Counted from the first letter of the stretch, positions 13,347 to 28,400 are shown. The stretch is DNA of 64,000 nt from Dipylidium caninum (GCA_017562135.1 QEYB01000448.1:2108001-2172000), one strand, 5' to 3'. Notes: generated from the sequence alone by a model not told the origin. Translations and numbers: made by a program.

Positions 13347-15120
13347 ATGCCGAGGGAACATAGCGCAAAATCACCAGAATCGAAAGACTCGAAGCAGTCC
13401 TGCGTATTGCCAATCGACTTCCCTCTCGATGAGGAATTAAATGTCGCCATCAAGTGTGTCTCTATGTCGGAGGAGATGATTAACTACGCCGCGGTGTCGG
13501 CGGAGCAGGCTCTGCGTCAGAGTTCCACCCGCAAGGATGTAGCGGCTTTTGTGAAGAAGCGTTTCGACGAGAAGTACGGCCCGCTGTGGCACTGTGTGGT
13601 CGGACGGGACTTTGGCAGGTGAGTTACCCTCTCGTCTGTCCGGCCCAGTTTGCCGTGACGCAGTTAGAGGCCTCGAAATGCGTTCTGTCACCCAGCCATC
13701 GGGGGATTGGTTCACAAGTAGACAATTTTGACTCATGGACGGTTGTTCTGTTGCCCGCCCTCGCAGTTACGCCTGACGTCCAAGGCCTCCTGGCCGTAAC
13801 CGTGGCCACTCAGACCTGTCAGAAGGCCTCGAGCACTGCACCACTGACAGTTGACAACGATCTCGTTCAAAATGAGGAGAAAATTGTCCTCGTCAACTGA
13901 CTATTTTGTGTGGAGTTGACATTGTAGCCGGTTGTGTTACAGGGGAGGTAGTGCAGGGCGTTGAAAGGGTAGCAAACGTGGACATTTCTCCTTATTTCGT
14001 CCCTCCTCAGCATTGAGAATTATGCGTGACCACACTCCTCTAATTAAGGAAGGATCTTAGCTAAATGTTCCGGATTGACTAATGACACAGTCATGGCTAG
14101 CTCTTTTTGTTACGCTATGTCTCCAACTTAGCGTCCAACTTTAACGCCGCGGATTTGTCATTCAGACACTTGTGCCAGACGGAGACTTCTTGCCACTGTT
14201 TCTCGAAAAGCAGAGTTCAGACACCACGAAGGGGAGCTCAGTGGCACGTCTAAGCTATACGGAAGATCACCGCCTCGCTGGTGAGTGGCGAGGCCTCAGC
14301 AGCGTATCCGGAGGGGTCAGTGCCCACCCTCCCCGTTGGAGTCGCTGGCCTCTCTCTCCTAAGGCATATTGCTGCAAACTGAGCGAATTCTCGCCCTTCA
14401 ACATAGCATGGCGCGGCCTACCTGGGCAGGTCTGGGAAGCTCCTCTACTAAACCACTTGTCACCGACTACGTGATCATTTTACCAATCTACTGCCTAACA
14501 ATAAAAAATGTCGTTCTTGTCCAAACAGGTGCAAATGTAGTGTTGCTCTATACCACGGAAATATTTGGTAGGTCTAATTCTTTCAAAAGCATCCAAACCA
14601 CTATTCTGCTCTTTCCACCTGAAGGGGAGCAGACGCCCTCGAGACTCCCAAGGGGACACGGACCAGCGGGTCGGCGCCATTATCTTTCACATAGTGTTTA
14701 AAATACGGCACTTATTTGCTTTAGTAAGCAGAAAAGCGCGCCAACAGTACGTGGCGAGTGCACCACAAGGAACGGACTTTGATGCCGATGTTCTGTTTTT
14801 CGGGTTCCTTAAACCTCATCTTCCGTCGTCCCATATTCACTCCTCCAGACGCCAGGGCAGTCGCTTTGCTTGAGCTCCTGTGCGGTCTCAGTTCGCCTCG
14901 TGAGCCTAACGTGACCGCGGTTTCGCGGCGCGAGGGTGGGTGGACAGCGCAGAGTTCGGCGGGGCGTGTGACCCTCGCCACCTGGTCGACGCAGCACCTG
15001 CCCTCACTGAAGTTCTCTCCTGCCTTTCCACGTTTCAGTTACGTCACCCACCAAGATCGAGGTTTCATTGTCTTTCGGGTCAACGAGTGGGCTTTTCTTC
15101 TCTTCTGCACTCAATACTAG
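13347..15120 (+). CDS. Dynein light chain LC8-like with N-terminal extension
   Basis: Exons 13347-13618 and 15039-15120, joined across a 1.4-kb GT-AG intron, encode 117 residues. The core follows LC8 closely: MSEEMINYAAVSAEQAL, then DVAAFVKKRFDEKYGPLWHC, VVGRDFGSYVTH and a final strand ending AFLLFCTQY. The peptide-binding motif GSYVTH is intact and is rebuilt exactly by the splice. About 28 residues precede the usual LC8 start and contain a Ser/Lys-rich segment. The chosen ATG is the first in frame after a stop-containing region; a later start (M39, in SMSEEM) would give a canonical-size protein. It probably acts as a cargo or subunit hub in dynein, like other LC8 proteins. Its intron position matches the gene at 11263. 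Confidence 0.9.
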
Positions 15121-17304
15121 AAAAAATCTCCCGTCTTTTTCGCCGTGTCCGTCCGCCTACGACGCGCCGAACGTGGTTGCCAATGTTGTCACGGCCGTGT
15201 GTGCTATTTTGACCGACTCCCGAACAAGTTGTAACTCTCATTTGACCATAAAGTTTACGCGAGCGTGCGTTTCTCCTCCTCGCCTCCACGGCGAACGCGA
15301 TGCTGGACCCGCGGTTCCGTCGGGCTGCGCGCTGACCTCGCCAGGGTCAGGCGGAACGCCGAGCGAGGGCAGGCGATTGAACTATCTTACACAAGTTTGT
15401 GTCAATGAAAAATCGCTTCCACCTGATAATCACGCTTGTCGCAGTGGCGGCGACTGATAGATGCCATTTCTGCGGGTTCATGAATCAAACCAAAAAACGC
15501 CTGCGCCTCCAGCGGCGGCATTTGTTTTGTGTGCGCAAGACGGCGGAGGCAGTGGCGCGCCGTATTCTGTAAACAGACCCATCGCAAGACCGTTTTGCAC
15601 GAGTGTGCAAATTCCTCCTCTAAACACTGCCTTGAGCTCTCTCCTGCCAGCCACAAACAGGTCGCCTCCCCCCCCCCCCCCCCCTCCTGGTTCCACGTTG
15701 GAAGGCAAAGACCATCACGAATGAGGCTAAGACGGCGACGCATGTTACTGAACGCAATCAAGTAGGGCCTTTTCGTGAGCCAACATTTGCACATTATCCA
15801 GGCGAATACGCCTTATCCTCGTTATTAGAATGAAGTTGAACCCAATTTATAAGCTATTATTCCGGTGATCGACTTGCTTCGAACATTTCCAAACTCACAA
15901 TGTTAGATCAGCCTTTAACCGAAGTCGTCCATTGTGGACGACCTTTCCGAGGCAAAATGACGTTTATTCTGGGTGCATTGCGCTTTGGTCCCAGCTCAGA
16001 GGGCTAGGGCAAAAAGTTAGCGGTAGCTGAGGTAGCAATTCGTCGTTGTTTATCGCCAATTTGCGTATATAGCTAATTTCTCAGGCGTGATTCACCAGTA
16101 CCCTGCAATCGAGCTTACGTTATGCCCTTCGCAAATAAAATTGCCGAATTTTCGCCACTCGTCCACGCACAAACGAAAGACGGGGAATTCACGCACCATC
16201 ATGTCAAATAAATCATCCCACTCCTCCCACTCAGAAGTTATTATTAGGAGTTTCCGCAAGTGACATTATTTGATGAGTTCCATGAATTAATTAACAAATA
16301 ATTCAGGCCAAATCCCAAAACTGTTATATTCTCCAATCGGACAACATGGCCGAACTTCTTGTTATTTTTGGTGAATGTGGTAACCATTGCCACTACAGTA
16401 TGAAGGAAAGGAAACCACTCATTCAAACAAAGCGCAAAGAAAATGATGGGCCCATGAAGGCCCTTGACCCTGTTCAAGCGCGGCCATCTTCTCCGAACCT
16501 TGGCTCCCCTCGTTCCATTGTGTGTCATGGGAGCCCAACTGCCTCAAGCCGGGCTCCAATCCGCCAGACCGGGCAGGCTTCGGTGCTGCTGTCGGCGTTC
16601 GATCGCGCCAACCAAAGCGCTGAGTTCGCACGCACGCACCATGCGCGCGCGCGTCGTCTAACTAGCTTTCGCACGGTTTATCGATTTTCAGCCAGCGAGG
16701 TATGACGCGTCCCACGTGCATGCAGCGTGGACACGAGCGCGCACGCAATCGCGTTGGCGCCTCTTTCAGCCAGCCAAATCGACATAGGGCGAACGGGGGC
16801 AGTTGCCGTTACAAGCCAAGGATCCAACTACTTTTCTTCCCGATGTCTAGTTGAGAATAGGGTAAATAGTTCACACGAGGCACTCAGGAGATTGTCAAGC
16901 CCCTCCCTGCATGCCTTGTTGGTCGCCACGTATCGCAGCCGCCACACACGGGTAACCACCGATCGACTTGCGACCGCTAGGACCCCTGGGCGACGCGACC
17001 CACTGCGGTCACGCGACGAAATTGGGAAGGAGGGCCATCACCCACCAGGTATAGGCCCTTCGCGGACCCTACCACCGTACCGTAGTACACAAGACCCTAA
17101 AGGCTGGCAGACCATTCGAGGAACAGGGACAAAGACCCCACCCAGGACCAGCACGATCCGTGATCCACGACAAGCAGCCGTGGCCGCCGAAACCCCAGTA
17201 GACCCAACACCAAGGTATCACGCAAGCCCGGCACCACCGCAGAACCAACAACCTCGGACATCCCTATTCTGAAAAGCGCATTAAAATCACATCCCCAACA
17301 AACT
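15121..17304. other. Spacer between dynein light chain and EF-1-alpha genes
   Basis: No gene recognised. The open frame at 16727-17272 is rich in Pro, Thr, Arg and Ser and looks compositional. This stretch lies between convergent genes, so both 3' ends point into it. A 17-base C run is at 15668-15684. Confidence 0.5.
15668..15684. repeat. Poly(C) run of 17
   Basis: Homopolymer read directly from the sequence. Its exact length is prone to sequencing error. Confidence 0.9.
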
Positions 17305-17310
17305 TTTATT
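17305..17310 (-). terminator. Poly(A) signal of EF-1-alpha
   Basis: AATAAA on the minus strand begins 15 nt after the EF-1-alpha TGA stop at 17325-17327. This implies a very short 3' UTR of a few tens of nucleotides. Confidence 0.8.
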
Positions 17311-17324
17311 GGCTTACAAAAAAC

Positions 17325-18807
<1,483 letters not shown>

Positions 18808-19566
18808 CTAGTTAAACAAATTTTGTTTCATCAATCAAATTTTCCATTTCACATTTCATCATTACATAATACATTATCACCAAACTAAATTTTTTTTCAA
18901 AAAGATAGTTTAAATAGTTATTCAAGTATTAATGTTATATAACCGATAAAATTTGTTAATTAATACTAATAGCGGTAGATGTTTCAACACAGTTCAAAAT
19001 CCCGTTTTATGCATTGCATTGATCCGGTTTATGAATAGATTTGGACCGCCTAGGTAATAGAGAAGAAGAGGATGAAAGGCCAGAGCGCTCGAATAATATG
19101 AAATTCATTATTCGTTAGTTGTAGTAGCCATAGTTTCACCATTCAAAGGGTTTTGGTTTGCTAGTTTTGATAATCGTTCCTCAGGATGAATGAAATAAAT
19201 GATTGGATACCTTGAACGAGAGCGGAAAAGAACTTGAAATGTTTAGCGCTAGCTTATAGCTTAATCTCATAATATCTCATTTACACGGTATCCTTTTTGG
19301 GGGTTGAATAATGTATTAATTTTGTTTGCCAATAAAAAAACGTAGGAAAATAGCCTCGTTATTTGAGTATTAAATAGGTCCGATTATTTGCCGAATAATC
19401 AAAGTTGCTTTGCAGATGAGACGATCTTGCTCTGCATCTCCGTGATATTATGAAATAAACCGTTTCCAATATATTGGGAGCTAATGCAATTACTTCACAC
19501 ATATTATTCAAAAACACCGCTAAAGTATAGATTTTATGGTCCGTTTTTACAGTTGTCGTTTTTTAG

Positions 19567-19604
19567 TAGCTTGTAAGCGTGTACGTAAACAAGCTTACAA
19601 GCTA
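19567..19604. repeat. Perfect 12-bp inverted repeat with 14-nt loop
   Basis: The left arm TAGCTTGTAAGC (19567-19578) is exactly complementary to the right arm GCTTACAAGCTA (19593-19604). No adjacent coding feature explains it. Confidence 0.85.
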
Positions 19605-20511
19605 GTTTCGCACTAACCCATTCTTAATCGAAAATGTTTATGCGATGTTTCGATATAACAGCCCCGTAACTCTCCTTTTCCACCATCGTGGCTAGGTCTA
19701 ATTTATTTTTTAAATTGCGTCAGTTTTTCTTTGTAATATCCCCTTCTATTTCATATGAACGCGCTATTTCCCACCTGAAATGGAATGCCCGCCCACGTTG
19801 GTACCAAAGCAAGCCGATCGCACCCAATCTTCTAAGTATTTTTTACCTTTAGTGGTTCACTTCGCAATACAAATTGGTCGATGCGAGTAGGATTTTAAGG
19901 TCAGGCTTTTTTCGCAATCAAGTCGTTATTGCACAAATGTATACAAATATACGAGCAAATAAATTGTAAGAGCATGGGTTTATTAAAGGTGGCTAATATA
20001 AATGTTTTGTAAAGCGGAGTGTTGGTTTACTTGATAAAACGGTCGTGCTTGTTTTAACCACTGTTAATGGTCTCTTGCCATGCAGCCTGGTACGCTGTCG
20101 TGCCGTGCTATGGTTTGATCGTGTCTGCTCTTCACGTCGCCCTGAGGTAGGTCGGAACGTCGAAACTTTATTTCTTGATCTTAGCGATGTGTGACCAGCT
20201 TTTCTAGTTCCATCTCATACCCATGCCCTCGTGATCTTTTCCACCCACGAGCAATGGAACATCGCATACGACTCCTTTACATGGGACCAAATAATCAATG
20301 GGAGATAGTAAGTGATGATAATGGTCCGTGTTTCTGAACCGTGAAGACGCTTAGACTTATCTGAGATCTCTTTTTACTAACCTAACTGAGTCATCTCTGT
20401 CTTTTAGGCTACTGCGGAACAGCAGATTTGCAATCAAGATGCTAGTAGATATGATTGTCAACACTAATCAAATTCTTTGACGGCTTTTATGCTTTTGTTT
20501 TGACTGGGCGC

Positions 20512-20940
20512 CTAGGCCGTGCGGTGACAGGTCTTGACGTAAGCGTAGGTCCGACCGTTTGGTGGCAGGCTACGGGTTTCCGCACCCGAGGTCAATCCTC
20601 CGTCTAAGCGCGTGGGAAGTTCACGTGGGCGTTGGGTACTCGTACGGTTTGGGCGACTCCGCTTCGTTGCTTTCATAGTATTTAAGTCTGGGCGAGACTG
20701 GGTTTTGCGCATTGCTCGGTTGTGGGGATTGCTGCTGGGGTGGGGTTCGCTGTTTTCTCGGGGTTTCAGGCGCTGGCTGACGTGTGTGCTCAACTGAGTT
20801 CGTGAGTGTCGCAGTGGTGAGTCATTGGCTTTCGGTCTGGGAGTCAATTTGGCAGTTGGGGTTGGGTGGGGTACTCGGGTTCTGTACTTACTCTTGTTTT
20901 GCTCGGCTGCGTGCGTCCTTGTCCCGAAATCGCCTTTATC
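20512..20940. other. GT-rich island of unknown origin
   Basis: This block is strongly G+T-rich on the plus strand in otherwise AT-rich spacer. The minus strand has a 111-codon open frame rich in Arg, Thr, Pro and Ser (20512-20847). I recognise no domain. It may be a fragment of a mobile element or simply compositional. Confidence 0.35.
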
Positions 20941-22178
20941 CTTGTCGTCGCACGAGAGAAAAATAAATCAGACTGTAAATTTCATTTATTGAGATGCATC
21001 TGCCATATTAAGTCCGCTTGTGTGGGGCAATACATCAGATGGCCTGCGAAGAATTAAGCCATGCACTGATTATCCCTAGTAGCAGTGTGATTTATTCTAG
21101 GAAGCTTCACGAAAAGTATCTGGGCAAAGTCATCAACACTGCCGATCTCAATAATCGTAGCTGATTTTTCTGTGGTGGCGGAGGTAGGGTAATACCTATG
21201 ACCTGCCAATTGAGGGCAGTATTCTTAGTCGCACGTGTACCATAATTATATCCCTTATGATTGGGTATTGCATATCTTGTTTCTATTAGTTGATGATTTA
21301 TGTGGTTAGCTTAACTGATTTAAGGTGTGACTAGCTTTCTTTCACAATGTCCGCAAATTTGATTCGTTGAATCGAATCAACGTTACAGCCCTTCTGATCA
21401 TTTTGCTGCTGTAGCCTTTGGTCAATGGATGTAAGCATACCCCGTCACATAGCAGTATGCACACATCTCCTGCACTTGAGATAGTTTTTTGTGGCTAATT
21501 GCTTTGAAGGTTGCTTAAACCCACAGGACCCCCTTTTTAAGCTATATTCAGCCAAGATGTTGTCTGCACCCCACCGTTGTGCCATTTGAATGTATTGTAA
21601 AATAGATTTGTTTGCACAACTTTTTCGTCACGTAAGAGATTATACTGTGTAAATCCGTTCGTATCTGCTGTCAAGGCTTCCTTTTCCCCACTAATCCAGA
21701 GTTCCTATTAGGCCTCTAGATGAAACTCATTGACTTATTCGTAAACACCTTATTTTGAGTCATTATCCACACCTATTTTTTCCACAAATTGCTTCTTTGC
21801 TCAATCTTATGATTTAGATTCGGCTTGATTGGCCTCGATTTTATGTTTTTCTATCTGCCTTTTTTCTTGGATTCTCACTGGCCTTATGCCATTGATTTGC
21901 AAGTTTAGCGTACAGTGTCAGTAATGTCTTTCCGAAATACTTTTCAGTTACCATAATATGAGGCATTGTTCTTGAAGTCTCTGACCCCGCTTTCTATGCT
22001 TTTTCAATCTTATAACTGCATTTTAGCCACTCGTACCTAACGGCGACACTAACTTTTTCTTCGTCATTGATTCATATAATTATTTTATTTCCACCTTTTG
22101 TGTTGAAATAAACGCGCCCTTCCGAGTTTTCCCTCTTATTGACTGCTTAGATGTAAGAATAAGCCTATACCTATTTAG

Positions 22179-24906
22179 ATACATAATCCTACGACTACGT
22201 CTGCTCAAGTTGAAAATCCCACAATTTCGCAACTAACTGCACCACCATCGCAAAGGACTACCATACCTATTTATCGGCGGGGATACGGCGTGGCACGTTC
22301 CCGTGGTGTAACACCAAGTCAACTGGTATGGGAAGGAGGTCGTCTGCGACAAATAGAGGCTCCAGAGGAACCAAGAAGCAGTCTGCCTTTTCCCGGAGCT
22401 GTGGTGGGTCGCAGTAGCACCTTCCCACTCCCTTCTCTACCCTCTCTCTCCTCTTCATCTGGTGCTGCTATTGCTGCAGGAGAAGAGGGTGGCGAAGGTG
22501 GCACTGACTTGCACTCTTCTATGCTCCGAGGCCGGGCGCGTACGCCCCGACAGCGCGCACGCGGAAAGACTTTACCTAGTGTAGTCCCCTCTCGTTCTTC
22601 CCGGCAACGCGAAGATGGTACACCAGTTTTCCGAATGCCCGAGATCAGTGCTGTAAGTCTATATACCATTTCACTACGTTTCTTATACCTCTAATGCCGA
22701 TTATTATTCTTCAAGTGCGTTTTAGAATCTCCCTTCTCCACGGAAAAGGCCCATTTTGCCTACTGATGCTTCTCTTCCGCCGTTTAGCTTGTCAGCGGAG
22801 GGTAGGTTCATCCCATTTTATCGTAATGTATTTTGTCGCGCAATTTTTTGGATCTTTTTTCTCCTTTTAGATCCCCTTCCTCCTAACAATGTGCTTTTTC
22901 CAGCTCTGGAAAGCGACCAGACTGTCACTACTTCCAATGCACCTCTTTCGAAGAAGATGAAAAGCAGAAGTGTGGATGATTTAGATATTGAAGTACGAGT
23001 AAACACGTGCTAAGTTTCTTGTTCTGCATTTACTGGTTTTTTGACGTTGATAAAGTGCCAGCCTAATACCATTTCATCTCTAGCTATATTTCAATCCGGT
23101 TTCCCCCCTTTCCAACCAAGATTTTGTTTTTGACTTATGTTTGCTTTCAAAACATTTGCCCTTTATTAAATGGTTATTTTATATCAGACATTGAAGACGT
23201 ATCGTAGACTGAATGGATATACCTTGTTCACCCTGGCGATGAAAAAGAAGTACGATGTGAGTAATGACGATGGAGGTCAAGATCTGAAATCTCAAAATCG
23301 ACGTTGGCAGGTGAGCGGTAAATAGGTGTTCCGTACGAGTACACCACTTGACCACTTCGATCTTCTCTTTGTGGGAACTTGGTTCTGTTTGAGGGCTTGA
23401 GCGTTCTTATCATTTAGTCCTTTGAGATCCCCACTGCCTTGCAGGTGAGAGTGAGAGGCACCGTTACTGATTTAATGCTGTTCGTCAATATCTTTCTTCA
23501 ACACCACACCAGCTTCATGAAAGAGGATCTGCAACCTGAAAGGCTACCGAATGTAATAATCTTCATCAAGCTAATTTGTGCTTATTTTTGCATCAAATTT
23601 AATTCGAGGAATTTATTGAAGTTAGGGTTTCTGATCATTAGTCCGACATAGATTCTTCGTTTATTTGATTTATTGCGCATCCTCTTATTATATGTAAAAA
23701 AGGGATATCTTAGTACTTGTTAAAACGATGTCGGGATGGTGAGACACTTATGGTTACACTGAGTCCTTTTGAATGGCGTCGCAGGCGGAATTGGTCAGTG
23801 CCGTTCGCCTTATTGGTACGTCATTAGGACGATTCCAAAAAAAGCAAATGTCCCAAAGCGGTGGCAATTAGACGTTTTAAACGTTCATAAGCATCATTTA
23901 ATGCTCTATCTTTTTCGGCGTTTTGGCTTCATTCTTCAGTATATGTGCATGCATATGTTTGATAGTCTTATTAGGTAGTCATGTTCCTGTGACAGTGGGA
24001 TTCTTCCCCCATACATGTAGGCGCTGTGGTCCACTCTGCCAGAACGTGACCGTCAGCAGTGGAGGGTGCGAGCGCGGCGGATGCAGAAGGCTGTGGAAGC
24101 GGCACCAGAGAAAAGTCTTGCGGCGGAGGTGAAGCGCGCTAACGAACTGCGTCGCACGGAGACCCAGTTGGCTCGCTCTGAAACATCCAAATACACTCTC
24201 CTCGATCTGGCTGCTCATTTCCAACTTCTCTCTGACGTTTTTGCTAGTGCAGCTGACCTCATGGGCGAGTATCAGGCAAGTTACCCTTGGTTTCTACTCG
24301 TTCAGATTTTAAAATCGGATTTTAGGAGTATCGATAGTATTTTTTGGACCATAAGCTTATGGACTTCTTGCCTTCCAATATAACATTTTCCCATGAAGTA
24401 AAGTTATTGCCTCGTAAAGGAATTCTGGGAAGAATTTTTTTAGTGACTGAAGCAAAATAAGACAAATCTTGAACACTTTCTTGAGTTTTCTACAGCCGCA
24501 AACCCTGAATAACGGAATAACTCTTAGGTTAAGTCTTATTAGCGAAATATGAAATTTTAAATTATGGATATTAGGAACTGTATGAACAGGCAATTGATGT
24601 GTTGAAAAGTTTCAAGATAATGTTCTTACTTCATGGGTTCTATGAATTCGGTAACTTTTGTGTTTTCTAGGTACTTGCTTTAAGCAACGTGCACTTATAT
24701 TTAGTTAGTAGAAGATTATTAGTTTCTTCACGCAGGGGTCTGTCTCGATGGAGGAGGTCACTTCCTCACTACTTGACGCCCTCCTGACCTGTCTCATCCC
24801 GCTGACCGCCATCGCGAATGAAGTTGAACCGCTCGCTGGCGCGCCGGAAAAAGCCACCGTCTGTGCCGGTCTTTCTTCCCTCGCACACATTTTCCCCAAC
24901 TTTTGA
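22179..24906 (+). CDS. HMGXB4: HMGXB4-like HMG-box protein (5' end not found)
   Basis: Nuclear HMG-box protein. Exons 22179-22652, 22726-22801, 22871-22992, 23188-23310, 24021-24275 and 24736-24906 join in frame for 406 residues. The first exon is Ser/Gly/Arg-rich and low in complexity. The HMG box is split by an intron: LNGYTLFTLAMKKKY...RRWQ lies in the 23188 exon and ALWSTLPERDRQQWRVRARR in the 24021 exon. The C-terminal region (LLDLAAHFQLLSDVF, then SSLLDALLTCLIPLTAI, ending LAHIFPNF) lines up with the conserved C-terminus of vertebrate HMGXB4 (IDVAAHLQLLGESL ... NIAYIMPGL). A stop codon directly precedes 22179 in frame and the first in-frame ATG is late (22635), so at least one upstream exon is missing. 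The intron at 24276-24735 begins with GC rather than GT. Confidence 0.8.
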
Positions 24907-25485
24907 GACGAATCCTCATGTGCGAGGCTTGCATTGCAGGCTATAAAGATATACGATTTTTGTTGACAACATTGGCCGACTTTTGGAGTGTATTTGTGTT
25001 TAGCTTTTCTTCGCTTCTGTTGCGCTGTTGTTTTAGTTTGACGTCGCAATTATGATCGCTCTGTCCTATTACTAATGAACATTATTAAGGCACTCCAGAG
25101 TAGATCACCGTAATACAACTAGTAGAAAAGTATAATGATGACGTTTGCTAATGAGCAGGTCTTATCGTTTCATCAGTTTGTCCTCACACTGAGTAATGAG
25201 CTGGCGACCGTGCCGGTGATTGTAGTTGGTTGGAGATTTGAGCGGGACGCTTAGGACGAGGAGGAAGGGATGGAGGTGGGGGTGGAGTTGAACTTGTAAA
25301 TGACCTTTCTTGCGGCGGCAAGTGCCAGCCGAGATGTGATTCGAGACATTTCGTGGATGAAGACTATTGGCTCCTGTGGGCTGTGGTCGATTCCACTTAG
25401 AGGGGTACCTACCGGCATCGCTCTCGCATCGCCACTGACCTCAACAATGCCTGAACATCCATCTGTTTCAATAATAGGCGCAAGG

Positions 25486-28400
25486 ATGTCTGACAGTTCG
25501 GCGGACATGTGTCTCTTTCACGAACTGGAAAGGAAAAAACAACAAATTGTAGATGAAATAAGCGCCTATACCTCTATTTTGGAGAGCGTAAGTTCCGATT
25601 TCTGCCTTATCTCCACGCCTTTTTCGCCTCAGTCAAGACTGAAGCTAGATTGAAAAAAAACTTCTTAACATACAAGGAATTTACTCATATCATTTGGAGA
25701 GTTTCAGTGAGGCATCTTGTGTTTCCCCTAGTCTCTGTCACTCACTGTTTATATCTTGCTTATACATTGAACAGTAGCTACTTTTTCAATCCAACTTTTG
25801 ATATGATTATTAGCAAAGTTAAACCATTGGGGTAATTCCTCTTACCGAAAGAATGTGGATTGCGTTAAGGGGGAATGTAGTGTGGCATCAGTTCACCTAT
25901 CCCATAGCAGGCTTTTTGAGAATCTGTAAGTGGCTCGACGTTATTATTTGTTCCAGCAAATTTTACTCTTTTTAAAGTGAATTTCGAGGGACAGGCAGAA
26001 CAGTGTGTGGGATCAATGAGTACGGAGCATAGTGTGTGAAATACTCTCAAACTCGTTTTTTTTCCAAATGGCCAATTTGTCCGACCACTTCGCGCACTAA
26101 TGGTCATTCCTAGACACAATGTTCCCCTTCTTATACCGCCTACAATATTAATATTTTCATATTTGCCGGCGAAACACTTCAACCACGAATCAGTAGTTGT
26201 TTTATCTGTGAGACCTTTTACAGAACAAAAACGTCGGCATGCACGGACCATTGCTTGATGCAGAGGGATTTCCGCGTAGCGACATCGATGTGGTCGCCGT
26301 GAGGACCGCACGCAACCGAATCATCTGTACGTCATTCTGTCGCACATGTCTCTGCTGTGATTGATGGGTAGACGACGTCATCTTCCGGTGGCGCTGTTTC
26401 CGCTCCCCCGTGCTCCCCGTCATGCGTCAGGGATAGCATTGACTCTGAACCAAATTGGCGTTGCTCCCCGTCTTTCTTTTTCTCCCCTACAGGCCCTATT
26501 GGCTGTAGACAAAGTCATTCACCCATTATATCTCAAGTTTCAGTCTATTTTTCGGTAAAACTCTAGTCGCAAAGTCGACATCACATTTGTTTTTTGGAAA
26601 CTTTTCGCTTTAGTCATCTCAGGTCTTCCGCCGCTGGTGCTTGCAAATTAGTTGTGATGTTTCCATCTTACTGAAGACGCTCGTTGAGACTAAGAAGGGT
26701 GGCTTTCTAATCGCGCAAACGGGAAATTTTGGCCTTTTGCAATCGCACTTTTACAGAGGTGGACAGACCTCTTCTTGGTAGATAATGCAGTTGGATCGGG
26801 GAGAGGGCGAAGTTGTTGTGAACGCTGGAATAAAAGGCAGGAAAACATTTTCGGGTTCGAAGTACGCCAATGGATTGTCATTAAAAAAAGAGGCGTATAC
26901 AGCGAATGGTCGCAGTGCAGATGCTGATTAGGGATTTACTGTGCTCTGTGATTACCTTGTTTCGTCTGCGGTAGCAGTAGAGTTGCGAAATGTCACTGCT
27001 GGCCCCAAACGGAGTGCAGTTCCGGTGGGCGCCGACACCGACGCCTCAAACTGGATTTGGTACCTCGTCGCCGTAGCGGCTGTCGTGATTAGTTGCGACT
27101 CCTTCGCACCACCCTCGAAGTTGTCTCTACCAATATCTGCTGTGCCTCGGCCCATGCTGAGGCTCCCCTTCTCTGTATGCCGGAGTGAACCTACCTCCCC
27201 CCCCCCAGCAGTACCGTTTTAAACGCCTCTATGGTAACTCAGATAGTGACGCTATGACAAGGTGGATTTTTCATCCAGTATGGCAGTTGTCAACTATCAG
27301 ATTAAATCACCTCACTCCCGGTATATCCAATCCAATTGCGTCTTATACTTGTCGGACTATTTGACCTTAACTTTTTGATGTTTGCATTGAAAGTCGTAGA
27401 TTCATTTGTAACCTTTAACAGAGGGAAGCCTCTTGGTTTGATAAAAGTAGGGGGTTCCTAACTTTAGGCCTTAATACGGACCACAGTGCAGTGATGAAGG
27501 AGTTGGAGGCGGTTTCGGCACGTCTGCTCTCTAGGAAGGACGTTGCGGAGAATGCGGACCCAGAACCGATGGAGAGTGAGACCACGCCCTCCAGACAACT
27601 GCCTCGAAATCCCCCCTTCCTCACTGTTGATCAGGTGACTCCCGGTTCTCCTGCCGATCGAGCGGTGAGTTTGCCTGTCTTGTTGCGAATCCCATTCGTT
27701 GGAATCCTATTCCAGACAGAAAGTGATTTCTCAAAGTATATGGGATTTTCAGTTGTCTTTTGGCGCATTTTTTCTACCTAGTTAACTGTTTAAAATTTGT
27801 TAAAACGATAGGTTTGTCGAACTAAAGTGTCCCTTCAGTGCTTCCCCTTGATGTCACTCACCATGACGACTTTTTGAATAAGAAAGGCCTCACTTGTGAC
27901 GCCATTCGCACCGAATGCAAAAAGGTGGCAGAGGAGGGTCTTCCCTCTTGCCCCATCTCCTCCTCAAAGTAGGCAACTTCCCTCGGACGAGCATAGGCCC
28001 TGAGGTTTGATATTCTGCGCTGTTCCGCATGGTGAGGATCGTCCCGCTTTACATCTTCCCTCTATTTGCGGTGTAATAAATAGCTGAGCTTTTTATGAAG
28101 ATTGAAGGTCGCTATGCCTTAGAAGTGGGAAATGAGGACTTATTTCAATAACTACTCGTTTTTCACCAACCCGACGTGCTTGCTGGAGTCCAGAAGCGCC
28201 AAAAAGGGGCGGATTTTGCTCGTCTTATGGGGTTGGGAACTCATCCCCATCCGCAGAATTTCTTGAGGGAGCCTTTGCATCCCAACCGTCTGGTGACGCC
28301 ACGTGTTCTGGTGCTTCTCATTGACGCAAGAGTAAAATACTTCTTTTTAGCATTGCTGATGTATTCTGCCACTTCTCTTCCAGTATAATTCGCTGTCTGA

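Noticed and set aside
12820..13440. 206-codon open frame overlapping the start of the second dynein light chain gene
   Set aside because: GC-rich and purine-repeat composition explains it. The LC8 frame overlapping its end is the recognisable one.
16727..17272. 181-codon open frame rich in Pro, Thr and Arg
   Set aside because: No domain, no partner exon, and biased composition. It lies just past the EF-1-alpha 3' end.
20110..20215. Possible Penelope-like or LINE tail
   Set aside because: Only a short stretch resembling such tails; no reverse transcriptase or GIY-YIG sequence was seen nearby.
23439..23651. Possible extra HMGXB4 exon
   Set aside because: The HMG box must run from RRWQ (ending 23310) straight to ALWSTLPE (starting 24021). 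An exon here would interrupt the domain.
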